From: CAIMUX01 sp964473865
GTDB taxonomy: Bacteria; Eisenbacteria; RBG-16-71-46; CAIMUX01
Assembly: GCA_964473865.1 (NCBI GenBank)
Contig: CAYYQN010000019.1
Span: 1-64,000, forward strand
Length of the DNA stretch: 64,000 nt
Direction of reading: 5' to 3'
Shown here in pieces: positions 33,974-42,285 of the stretch; the first letter of the stretch is position 1, and the number at the start of each line of letters is the position of its first letter. Position numbers and translations under genes: made by a program. The notes beneath the pieces were generated by a model, which saw only the letters and a list, made by a program, of their open reading frames with translations, did no database searches and was not told the origin of the DNA.

Positions 33974-35797
33974 CTACACCTCCAGGCCGGCCGCGCGCAT
34001 CAGTTCCAGGGCATTGCCCCGCTCGATCACTCCGGGGTGCACCCGGAAGTCGAACACCATGGTGCCTTCGATCAGCCGATCCTGGAAGTGGACGTTGGCG
34101 GCTCGGGGGCCCAGCGTCGCGGCCATTTCCGTGAGAGTCAGGTCGTGGGTGGTGATCAGGCCGAGCGCGTCTCGGGAGAGCAGCTTCTGCAGCACCGCTT
34201 CGGTCCCCACCCTCCGGTCATGGGAGTTGGTGCCTTGGAGGACCTCATCAATCAGATAGAGCACCGGCTCGCTTCCGGCCGTGAGGTCCACGATCTGCTT
34301 GAGTCGGTGAACCTCAGCCGCGAAGTGCGAAATCCCGCCGAGCAGCGAGTCCTGCACGCGAATGGAGGCGCCCAGCGACAACCGGGAGAGCTGGAGCGAG
34401 CAGGCTCGTACCGGCGCGCCGGCAAACGCCAGCACGTACGCCAGCCCCACGGTTCGAAGCCAGGTGCTCTTCCCGGACATGTTGGATCCGCTGACGATCC
34501 AGAGGCTCTGGGCGCGGTCGAGGGTCAGGTCGTTGCGCACGCAGCCGGCCTCGGCGAGCAGGGGATGCCCGAGGCCTTCACCGGCGAACCGGGGACCATC
34601 GGTCACAAACTGGGGAAAGATGTCCTCCGGTCGTTCGCCGGCGGCGCTGGCGAGCGAAGCCAGCGCCTCGAACTCCCCGATCACGCGGAACCACCGCACG
34701 ACGGCCTCGCCGTGCCGGGCGCGCCACGATTCCAGAGCGATTGCGCCGTGGATCTCCCATAGCAGGACGAACGCCAGGGGGGCGAATACCGGGTTGCGGC
34801 GGGCATCGAAGCAATCCTGCAATCGCTCCAGCTCCCGCAAACGGCGGGAAGGAGGCATCGCCTCGGTGTCGAGCCGCCCCCGCATTTCCCGCAGGCAAGG
34901 CGCCTGGAAGCGCTCTCGCTCCAGGCGGCGCAGCAGTCCGGCCATGAGCGGCAGGTCGCGCATTGCCATCTCCGACACTCCGACGACCAGGCGGAGCTGC
35001 CGGTGCACGCGAAGGCGGTAGAGGCCCTGCAGGAGGAGCACGGTGACCAGGGGCGTGGCGCGAGTCAGGTGGGCGGCCCACGCGGCCGCCGCGAGGATGG
35101 CGAGCAGGGTCAGCGCGACCGCCGGCGCGCGCTCCCACCGGGACCGCAGGAGACCGGGCGCCTGCTGCCACTCGATCAGACCCTTCAGGCGGAGCCGGGA
35201 CGGATCGCCCGCCCCCAGGACCGCCAGGTCCTCCCGCAAATCGAGCGCGGGCGCGAGCTCTTGCACCGCCTCCTGGCGCCGCCGGGCATCCTCAATGGAA
35301 GCGGGCTCCCGGAGCCAACGCGCGAGCGTCCCCTGTCCCTCCGACGTCCGCGCGCGACAGAGCAGTTGGTACAACGAGCCATGGCCGAAGAGGTCGAGGT
35401 CGCGAGCGTACGGATGATCCGGGTCGAGGTAGGCGTCACCGGCCGGCCCCTTCCCGATCCAGCGGTGGTCCATACGGTCCAGACCGTCCTGGTAGTACGT
35501 CGCCGCGGCCGCCGCTCGGCGCCGGCGGCTGAGCGTGACCTCGTGCGCGATCAGCAGCGCGGCGAAGACGATCGTCGGCGTGGCCAGCCACCAGGCGCTG
35601 AGGATGCGGACCCGGAGGGCGAGGATGGCCAGGATGATGCCGCCGACGAACACGACCAGGCGGCCCAGGGAGATCCGGGCGCTGCGTGTCTCCCAGCGGC
35701 GCTCCGCCGCCTGGTGACGGGAGAGGCGCGCCGTGTACTCCCCGCGGATTTCGGCCCGGCGGGTGCGCGCGGGCTCGCTGGCTTCGGGACCGATCAT
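33974..35797 (-). CDS. Membrane-anchored MutS-family ATPase
   Basis: 607 residues, much shorter than MutS1 (about 850) and lacking the mismatch-recognition N-terminal domain. Two hydrophobic segments lie at about 45-90 (LGRLVVFVGGIILAILALRV, AWWLATPTIVFAALLIAHEV) and another pair at about 225-260. A lever/core region precedes the MutS ATPase domain: Walker A VSGSNMSGKSTWLRT, LSLGASIRVQDSL, Walker B LYLIDEVLQGTN, and SHDRRVGTEAVLQKL. Such MutS-related proteins occur in Bacteroidetes and relatives; their role is unknown and classical mismatch repair is unlikely. It lies 66 nt downstream of ligA on the same strand. Confidence 0.85.
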   Translation of the reverse strand: MIGPEASEPARTRRAEIRGEYTARLSRHQAAERRWETRSARISLGRLVVFVGGIILAILALRVRILSAWWLATPTIVFAALLIAHEVTLSRRRRAAAAATYYQDGLDRMDHRWIGKGPAGDAYLDPDHPYARDLDLFGHGSLYQLLCRARTSEGQGTLARWLREPASIEDARRRQEAVQELAPALDLREDLAVLGAGDPSRLRLKGLIEWQQAPGLLRSRWERAPAVALTLLAILAAAAWAAHLTRATPLVTVLLLQGLYRLRVHRQLRLVVGVSEMAMRDLPLMAGLLRRLERERFQAPCLREMRGRLDTEAMPPSRRLRELERLQDCFDARRNPVFAPLAFVLLWEIHGAIALESWRARHGEAVVRWFRVIGEFEALASLASAAGERPEDIFPQFVTDGPRFAGEGLGHPLLAEAGCVRNDLTLDRAQSLWIVSGSNMSGKSTWLRTVGLAYVLAFAGAPVRACSLQLSRLSLGASIRVQDSLLGGISHFAAEVHRLKQIVDLTAGSEPVLYLIDEVLQGTNSHDRRVGTEAVLQKLLSRDALGLITTHDLTLTEMAATLGPRAANVHFQDRLIEGTMVFDFRVHPGVIERGNALELMRAAGLEV

Positions 35798-35863
35798 CGC
35801 CCGGAGATTCGGGGCGAGACCCCGCCGCCGTCAACCCGGAACGCATTCGGCGGAATGCGCGGC

Positions 35864-37957
35864 CTACCGGCCTTCGAGCAGGGCGCGAAACGCCGCTTCG
35901 TCGAGCACCGCGACCCCGAGTTCGCGCGCTTTGTCGAGCTTGGAGCCCGGCTCCGCCCCCGCGACGACGAAGGAGGTCTTCTTGCTCACCGATGAGGCGA
36001 CCCGTCCGCCGCGGGCTTCGATCTCGTCGCGCGCTTCCTCTCGCGACCAACCCTGCAGCGTGCCGGTCAGGACGAAGGTCCGGCCGGAAAGCGACAGGTC
36101 GCTCCGTGCCGCAGCGCGACCCCCGCGCGAAGGGGCATCCGGCGCCGAGTCCGCGCGAGATCTCGCAAGCGCGCTGCCGGCCGCGACGCCGGCCGACGGG
36201 CGCGAGACTTCGGGCGTCGGAACCACTCCGGCCCTCTCCAGGCGAGAGAGCAGCCGGGCCGTTTCCGGCCGCGCAAAGTACCGCGCCACCTCGGCCGCGG
36301 TGATCTCGCCCATGCCGGGCACCGCCGCGATCTCCTCGGCAGTGGCGGCGCGCAGTGCTTCCAGCGTGCCGAAGGCTCGGGCCAGCAGCCGGGCCGCAGT
36401 GGCGCCGACGTGGCGAATCCCGAGAGCGAAGAGGAACCGATGAAGGGGACGCTGGCGCGCGTCTGCGATGGAACGGAGCAGGTTCTCGGTCGACTTGTCG
36501 CCCATCCGTTCGAGTCCGGAGAGCTGGGCCGCCTCGAGCGTGAACAGATCGGCGGCATCTTCCGCCCAGCCGCCGTCCACGAGCTGGTCGATCAGGGACT
36601 CGCCGACCCCCTGGATGTCCATGGCGCCGCGGGCCGCGAAGTGGCGGATCTGCTCCTTGCGGCGTGCGGGGCAGAACTCGTTTTCGCAGCGGATGGCGAC
36701 GGCCGCTTCGTCGCGGACCAACGGCTCGCCGCACGCGGGGCAGGCCGTGGGGAAGAGAAACGGCGACTCCCCTCCGGTGCGGCGGTCTTCCAGCACGCGC
36801 AGGACCTTCGGGATGATTTCGCCTCCCTTGGCGATCACCACCCAGTCACCGACCTTGAGTCCAAGCCGCTCGATCTCGTCGGCGTTGTGCAGCGTGGCGC
36901 GCTTCACCACGGTGCCGAGGAGCTCGACCGGCTCCAGCTCAGCCACCGGCGTGACCGCTCCGGTCCGTCCCACCTGGACACGGATCTCCCGCACGCGGGT
37001 CTCGGCCTCCCGGGTCTCGAACTTGTACGCAATCCCCCAGCGCGGCGCCTTGGCGGTGCTCCCGAGCTGCTCCTGCCAGTCGAGCCGGTCGACCTTGAGG
37101 ACCATGCCGTCGGTCTCGTAGGGGAGCTCGTGCCGTCGCGCCTCCCAGGCGTCGCAGATGGAAATCGCTTCCTCGATGTCGGGGACCCGGGCGAAGTGCG
37201 GCTCGACCGGCAGTCCCAGCCGCCGCAGGAGCGCCAGGGTTTCCGCGTGGGTGGAGAGCCCGTGCCGCCGCGCGTCGACGAGCGCATAGCAGAAGAGGCG
37301 CAAGGGACGCCGCGCCACCTCGCGGGGATCGAGTAGCTTCAGCGTCCCTGCGCAGGCGTTGCGCGGGTTGGCCAGGGCCTTGTCTCCGGCCGCCTCGCGC
37401 CGCCGGTTCCAGGCCAGGAAGTCAGGCCGGGGAATGTAGACTTCGCCGCGGACCTCGAGCGTTCGCGGTTCCGCCAGGAGTCGCGGCAAGCCCCGGACGG
37501 TGCGGAGATTCGCCGTCACGTCGTCGCCGGTGGTTCCATCGCCGCGGGTGAGGCCGAGGACGAAGCGCCCTTCCTCGTAGCGCAGCGCAATCCCCACGCC
37601 GTCGATCTTGAGCTCCACGCCGTAGCCTACCGGGCCGGTGTGCTCCAGGAACCGGCGCACGCGCGCATCGAACTCCCGCACCTCGTCCGGCGTGTAGGTG
37701 TTCCCGAGGCTCAGCATCGGATGGAGGTGCGGCACGCTCCGGAACCCCGGGAGCGGCTCGCCGCCCACGCGGTGGGTGGGGGAGTTCGGGTCGTCCAGCG
37801 CGGGGAAAGCCTGCTCCAGCTCGGCCAGCTCCGCGACCAGGCGGTCGTAGTCACGATCCGAGATCTCTGGAGCGGCTTCGACGTAGTAGAGCCGGTCGTG
37901 GCGCGCGATCTCGCGCCGGAGCGCCTCCACGCGGGATCGCGCCGTAGCCTCTTTCAT
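35864..37957 (-). CDS. ligA: NAD-dependent DNA ligase LigA
   Basis: Essential ligase that seals nicks in replication and repair using NAD. 697 residues, standard length. Adenylation domain with catalytic KxDG (K117 in VELKIDGVG). OB fold (about 315-400). Zinc finger CPACGEPLV...CENEFCPAR with four cysteines. Helix-hairpin-helix region (about 440-590, including LGIRHVGATAARLLARAFGT). A low-complexity linker (about 590-620) leads to a BRCT domain ending the protein (LSGRTFVLTGTLQGWSREEA, SKKTSFVVAG). Its ATG at 37957 opens a minus-strand pair with the MutS-like gene. Confidence 0.97.
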   Translation of the reverse strand: MKEATARSRVEALRREIARHDRLYYVEAAPEISDRDYDRLVAELAELEQAFPALDDPNSPTHRVGGEPLPGFRSVPHLHPMLSLGNTYTPDEVREFDARVRRFLEHTGPVGYGVELKIDGVGIALRYEEGRFVLGLTRGDGTTGDDVTANLRTVRGLPRLLAEPRTLEVRGEVYIPRPDFLAWNRRREAAGDKALANPRNACAGTLKLLDPREVARRPLRLFCYALVDARRHGLSTHAETLALLRRLGLPVEPHFARVPDIEEAISICDAWEARRHELPYETDGMVLKVDRLDWQEQLGSTAKAPRWGIAYKFETREAETRVREIRVQVGRTGAVTPVAELEPVELLGTVVKRATLHNADEIERLGLKVGDWVVIAKGGEIIPKVLRVLEDRRTGGESPFLFPTACPACGEPLVRDEAAVAIRCENEFCPARRKEQIRHFAARGAMDIQGVGESLIDQLVDGGWAEDAADLFTLEAAQLSGLERMGDKSTENLLRSIADARQRPLHRFLFALGIRHVGATAARLLARAFGTLEALRAATAEEIAAVPGMGEITAAEVARYFARPETARLLSRLERAGVVPTPEVSRPSAGVAAGSALARSRADSAPDAPSRGGRAAARSDLSLSGRTFVLTGTLQGWSREEARDEIEARGGRVASSVSKKTSFVVAGAEPGSKLDKARELGVAVLDEAAFRALLEGR

Positions 37958-38005
37958 CCTCCCTCCGGTTTCCCTGCCGCCCCGGCGGCCGAGGAGCCGG
38001 CCGCC

Positions 38006-39712
38006 CTAGGGTAGCTGCGCGTGCGCCGCCTGGAGGATCTCCTTGCTCGCCCCCACTCCCTGCAGGAACACCACCAGCCCCATCCCCTCCTCGCTCCAGA
38101 GCGAGCCGCTCGGCCGCCGGTCGTTCCCCAGCAGGAACTCCAGGTCGATGTCGGTCCAGTCGCCGCGGTGGGTCAGGCCCAAGGCCGCGGCCGACCCCAC
38201 CTCCTTGTACTCCCGCACCACGTGCCCGTAGGGCTCGACGCCGTGGATGCCGCGGGTCACGAGCGCGTCCTTGTATGACGCCGCCATGAGCATCAGCGTC
38301 GTCGGCTCCGCCAGGTCCTGCAGGCAGAAGACCCGCACCCGCCCGGTCGCGCGTACGCCCGGTTCGCGCTCCGTGGAGAGCCAGTGAAACGCGACCGCCG
38401 CCTCCGTGGGCCGCACCCGGTCGACCATTTCCAGGTACCAGCCCGCGATCTGATCGACGTTCCCGGACCCGGCTCCCTGCTTCTTGTGGATTCCCGCCAC
38501 CATCGCCACCGGAAGACCGCTGCCCTCGAGGTTTCCGTAGAAGGTGTTCCGGGCCAGGGTCGACGGGGTGGCGAGCGAGTCGGGGTTCGGAGGCCAGCGG
38601 GTGTGCGATTGCAGGCCGATGAAGCCGTTCTCCGGACCTTCCCGGACCCAGAGCGACTCGACGGCGGCATCGGCCGGGCCGCAGTTCGGGCAGTAGGTTG
38701 CGGTGAAGATCTCGAGGAGTGCGGTGCGCGCCTGGGGCGCCGGCTCCAGGCTGAAGCCGAACTGCCGGAGAAGGGAGTCCGGCGCAATCGTCTGCGTGGA
38801 ATCAGGGTCGCCGGGCTGATAGGCGGCACCGCGGAGCCGGACCGTGACTGCGTGCGTCCCCTCGCCGAGGCAGCGCAGCGTGTCGGGGGTCGCGCGTCCG
38901 GTCGGCGCGCCGTCAAGCCACACCTCTCCCCGGACGGGCGCGGAGGTCACCACCACCGGAGCCACCGGGTTCACGCGCCAGGAAAGGGTGGTCTCCTGGA
39001 ACGAGGCAATCACAGCCTGCTGCGGCTCGCCGGGGGAGACGATCGTGCAGGGACGCTGCACCCGGATCGGATAGCTGCCGGGCGACATGGTGAAGGAGTA
39101 CGTGTCGCTGGTGGCGCCTTCGACCAGGACGGAGTCCTCTCCCAGGACGACGCGCGCGCCGAGGTATCCATCCGGCTCGCGGGACGATAGGCGAATGGTG
39201 AGCGTGCCCGCATCCGGGGGTGGCGGGGGAGCGGTCCGAGCCGTGAAGGGGGGCGAGATCCGCCCGAAGTTCCCATGCGGATCCACGTAACGAACGGCGA
39301 ATCCGTAGGTGCTGTCCGGGGCCAGACCCGTGACCGTGAACGATTGCGCTTCTCCGGCGGGAGCGGGGCTCAGATCCCCGGCCGGCCGCAGGCTCGCCTG
39401 GTCCCAGTCGGTTTCGGACTGAATGGCGCGACCGGGTATCCCGCGGAGGAACCAGGCCAGGGCAGTGCCGGACAGGCTGTCATCGCCCGCCGCGGTCCAG
39501 CGGAGTTCCACCCATTCCGGACCACATGCCACTTGGCGCAAGTCCTTGACCATGGCCGGAGGCGTGTCGTCGGCAGGCGGGGTGAGATCGTCCTCGCAGC
39601 CGCAAAGCAGGATCGGCCCGAGACCAGCGGATGCCAGACCGGCGGCCAGCAGACCGCCCCGGACCCACCCGCGGACCGGCCAGGCCGCACCGGCGCGGCC
39701 GCCGCGGCGCAT
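38006..39712 (-). CDS. Omp28-like lipoprotein with fibronectin-III domain and thioredoxin-like CxxC
   Basis: About 568 residues if started at ATG 39712; the frame also allows TTG 39805, which would overlap the upstream gene by 23 nt, and neither start has a strong ribosome site. The N-terminus gives a lipoprotein signal (LLAAGLASAGLGPILLCGCE; lipobox before Cys). A fibronectin-III-like domain follows (about 55-165, VEWVELRW-type ACGPEWVELRWTAAGDDS, STYGFAVRYVDPHGN). PEGA-like beta modules lie at about 170-315. The C-terminal half is Omp28-related and has ALLEIFTATYCPNCGPADAA, a thioredoxin-fold CPNC motif. It is the third gene of tlpA-DUF6029-Omp28, a combination also seen in Bacteroidetes. 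Confidence 0.78.
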   Translation of the reverse strand: MRRGGRAGAAWPVRGWVRGGLLAAGLASAGLGPILLCGCEDDLTPPADDTPPAMVKDLRQVACGPEWVELRWTAAGDDSLSGTALAWFLRGIPGRAIQSETDWDQASLRPAGDLSPAPAGEAQSFTVTGLAPDSTYGFAVRYVDPHGNFGRISPPFTARTAPPPPPDAGTLTIRLSSREPDGYLGARVVLGEDSVLVEGATSDTYSFTMSPGSYPIRVQRPCTIVSPGEPQQAVIASFQETTLSWRVNPVAPVVVTSAPVRGEVWLDGAPTGRATPDTLRCLGEGTHAVTVRLRGAAYQPGDPDSTQTIAPDSLLRQFGFSLEPAPQARTALLEIFTATYCPNCGPADAAVESLWVREGPENGFIGLQSHTRWPPNPDSLATPSTLARNTFYGNLEGSGLPVAMVAGIHKKQGAGSGNVDQIAGWYLEMVDRVRPTEAAVAFHWLSTEREPGVRATGRVRVFCLQDLAEPTTLMLMAASYKDALVTRGIHGVEPYGHVVREYKEVGSAAALGLTHRGDWTDIDLEFLLGNDRRPSGSLWSEEGMGLVVFLQGVGASKEILQAAHAQLP

Positions 39713-39782
39713 CTGCGCGCCAGGGAGGCCGTCTCGGCGCGACCGCTTGCCGGTGCGGTCGCCGCGTTGGCACCGCAGCTCG

Positions 39783-41402
39783 CTAGAAGGTCGTGATGAG
39801 CTCAACGCGCCCTCCTTCGAACTTGTCGACGATCTTGCACACCCCGCCGGAGCAGATCTGGCCGGCCCGCACGGTGCCTCCTCCCAAGGAGAGCTGGTGG
39901 CGGTCGCCGATCCGCAGGTTCCAGACGGCCCAGAGCCAGCGGTCCCGGTCGAGGTTCTCCTCGTCCGTCCACTGGGCGGTGAGTCCCCAGGACATGCCGT
40001 TCGGGCTCGAGACGGTCGCGCCCACGACGTTCTCCCGGAACACCGTGGGTGTGTCGTGGTGACGCTGCGGCCGGTTCACCTGCCGGACCGCCTGCGACTC
40101 GCCGGTGAGATCCAGCGACCAGCCTTCGCGCACCGGCACGACCACCGTCCCGCCCCAGGTGATCCGCTCGAAGAAGACGAGCTGTCCCCCTTCCAAGACG
40201 GTTTCCTCCGTCTCGTTGGCGCGGACGACGACTTCCGTCTCGTCGCCGAACCAGGTCTCGAACTCCCCGGAGGTCTCCCAGGACGACTGCCCGGAGTGGC
40301 GGGCCCGCGTGCGCCCGTAGCTGGTGACGAGACGGGAGCGGTGCGGCAGGTTGACGTACGCCTCGGCGAGTCCGCCCCGTTCATCGTCGAGATCGATGTT
40401 CGGTGTGTGGCCGCCTTTGTTGAGCAGGGTGGTCATGTGCTGCGGCACGACCGGCGGGGGGCTCACCCAGTCGCGGGTGTTGACCTGGGGGAGCTTGTAG
40501 TGGAGAAGGTCCTTGTATTCGCCGAGCAGCTGCACCGCTCCCAGGTTCACGCCGGCGCTGGCATACCCGGCGTGCCCCTGGGGCAGGCGCCGGCCGGAGG
40601 GATCGCGGGACGGCCCGCCGGTGGCATTGCGGGCGTCACGCATCGCGTATTCGCCGTAGAGATCGAGGCGCGGCCCGAGGGCGCCCTGCAGCAGGCCGCC
40701 GTACAGCCGGTCCCCGCCGCTGCGAGCGCCGGCCGTGCCCAAGTTGTAGTCGCTCCAGGCGCCCTGAATCCCGACCTTCCAGTTGGCGGGAAGCGCGGCC
40801 GCGATGCGCCCGGCCTTCAGCACCATCTCGGGGGCGCCGAGCGAGTTGGTGCCCGAGAGGATCTCCGCCTCGAGGCCGTGTCCCGTCGCGCGGGCGTTCA
40901 CGCCGTCGATGACGTTGTCGAAATCGACCGTCTGGTCCTCGAAGATGTTCAGGACCAGCCCGCGCCCGAAGGTGGCGTAGGAGTCGCCGGCGCGCACGAA
41001 GAAGCTGCCGGCATCGGCCTCGATCCAGCGCTTGCGGATTCCCTGGGCCTCGGTTCCGTAGTCGTTGGGATCGAGTCGGGAGGCATCGGACGGGGAGTGA
41101 CTGAGCAGCGTGGCCCCCACGGCGTAGATTCCGTGGGCCACGCGCACATCGAGCCGGTCATCCACGACGCTCTCGCGGTACTGGCTGTCGTAGCTCGATT
41201 CGAAGGCATTGCCGACCTGAAACGTCGTCTCCTCGGCCCACGCGGCCGGGGCAAGGGCGCCCAGCGTGCACAGGATCGCGAGGGAGAGCGCGAATCCGCC
41301 CCGGGCGGGAGCTGCGATCGGAACCGGGCCTGGGGCCGGGGCGACCGCCCAGCCCGCGCCGGCGACCCGGCGGCCCGCGGGAACGCTTCGCAGCGCGCCC
41401 AT
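39783..41402 (-). CDS. DUF6029-type outer-membrane beta-barrel protein
   Basis: 539 residues from ATG 41402, which overlaps the tlpA stop by one base (TGATG). The signal sequence is long, with the hydrophobic core FALSLAILCTLGALAPAAWA (cleavage about residue 55). The rest is alternating beta-strand sequence typical of a large barrel (FQVGNAFESSYDSQYRESVV, YGTEAQGIRKRWIEADAGSF, YATFGRGLVLNIFED) ending in VELITTF, with the terminal Phe of outer-membrane proteins. A CSGGVC pair lies near the end. Its neighbours TlpA and the Omp28-like protein suggest a surface complex with redox help, but the cargo is unknown. Confidence 0.75.
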   Translation of the reverse strand: MGALRSVPAGRRVAGAGWAVAPAPGPVPIAAPARGGFALSLAILCTLGALAPAAWAEETTFQVGNAFESSYDSQYRESVVDDRLDVRVAHGIYAVGATLLSHSPSDASRLDPNDYGTEAQGIRKRWIEADAGSFFVRAGDSYATFGRGLVLNIFEDQTVDFDNVIDGVNARATGHGLEAEILSGTNSLGAPEMVLKAGRIAAALPANWKVGIQGAWSDYNLGTAGARSGGDRLYGGLLQGALGPRLDLYGEYAMRDARNATGGPSRDPSGRRLPQGHAGYASAGVNLGAVQLLGEYKDLLHYKLPQVNTRDWVSPPPVVPQHMTTLLNKGGHTPNIDLDDERGGLAEAYVNLPHRSRLVTSYGRTRARHSGQSSWETSGEFETWFGDETEVVVRANETEETVLEGGQLVFFERITWGGTVVVPVREGWSLDLTGESQAVRQVNRPQRHHDTPTVFRENVVGATVSSPNGMSWGLTAQWTDEENLDRDRWLWAVWNLRIGDRHQLSLGGGTVRAGQICSGGVCKIVDKFEGGRVELITTF

Positions 41403-41995
41403 CACTTCGATTCTGCCTTGGGTGCCGCGGTGTCCCCGAGAAGTGCTACGATCCGCGTCTCCCAATCCTTCTCATCTCCGGCGTTATAGCCCTGCGTGAT
41501 CTTCACGATCTTCCCGTCCGGCGCAATCAGCACCGTCGTCGGGAAGTTCCGCACGTTGTACAGATTACCGATCTTCCGCGTGGGGTCGGGGACGTTCGGG
41601 AAGGCAAAGCCCTTGGACTGGATCATCGGCTTGACCTTCGCCGCGGTCTTCTGGTCGTCGGAGGGGACGCCGAGCAGTGTGAAGCCCTGGTCCCGGTGCC
41701 GCTCCCACACCGCCTGCAGCTTGGGCAGCTCGAGCATGCACGGCTTGCACCAGGTCGTCCAGAAGTCCAGCAGGACCGGGCCCTTCTTCAGGAGCTGGCT
41801 GAGCTGGTAGGTCTTTCCGTCCACGCCGGTGACGGTGAAATCGGGGGCGGTCGAGAGGAGCGTCTTCTGCTCCGCAGGGGCCCCGGTGTGCTCCCCGGCC
41901 CGGGCCGGGACGGCGAGCAGGAAAAGCGCAGTGACGAAGGCGAAGATCAGCGGCACGACGGCCGCCAGGGCGCGGCCACAACGGATCGAACCCAT
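41402..41995 (-). CDS. tlpA: TlpA-type periplasmic thioredoxin
   Basis: 197-residue exported thiol-disulfide oxidoreductase. ATG 41995 follows GAAGGAGATACGG. Signal peptide ALAAVVPLIFAFVTALFLLA (about 8-33). AhpC-TSA/thioredoxin fold with APDFTVTGVDGKTYQLSQL, LLDFWTTWCKPCMLELPKL (active site CKPC) and cis-Pro region NFPTTVLIAPDG. It is the first gene of the three-gene operon with the DUF6029 barrel and the Omp28-like protein, probably acting on their cysteines or on a c-type cytochrome pathway. Confidence 0.92.
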   Translation of the reverse strand: MGSIRCGRALAAVVPLIFAFVTALFLLAVPARAGEHTGAPAEQKTLLSTAPDFTVTGVDGKTYQLSQLLKKGPVLLDFWTTWCKPCMLELPKLQAVWERHRDQGFTLLGVPSDDQKTAAKVKPMIQSKGFAFPNVPDPTRKIGNLYNVRNFPTTVLIAPDGKIVKITQGYNAGDEKDWETRIVALLGDTAAPKAESK

Positions 41996-42056
41996 CCGTA
42001 TCTCCTTCCACGACAGGTGTGCCAGGACAGGCGGGAGTCGCCGGGAACCGCCATCA

Positions 42057-42086
42057 AACATAGCGGATCCGGGGGGGCGGGGACAA
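42057..42086 (-). promoter_or_regulatory. Possible sigma-70-type promoter for tlpA operon
   Basis: The minus strand has TTGTCC (42086-42081) and TATGTT (42062-42057) separated by 18 nt, about 62 nt before the tlpA ATG. Both boxes are partial matches, so this is tentative. The rest of the 290-nt gap to 42285 shows only small GC-rich hairpins. Confidence 0.35.
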
Positions 42087-42285
42087 CGGGGTGCGACATG
42101 GAAGTGCCGGCGCAACCCGGCGGGCCCGGAGTCGTAACTCTCTTGTCCGCCGGGAGTACCGGGACCCGGTCCCGACACCGGGAGCGCGAGCCGACTCACC
42201 ACCCAGGGTCCACCGCGTTCGAAGATGTCCGCAGATCCGCGTTCGTGCTCCCGGCGGCCACTCTCTAGCGCGGCAGTCCTGCCCC

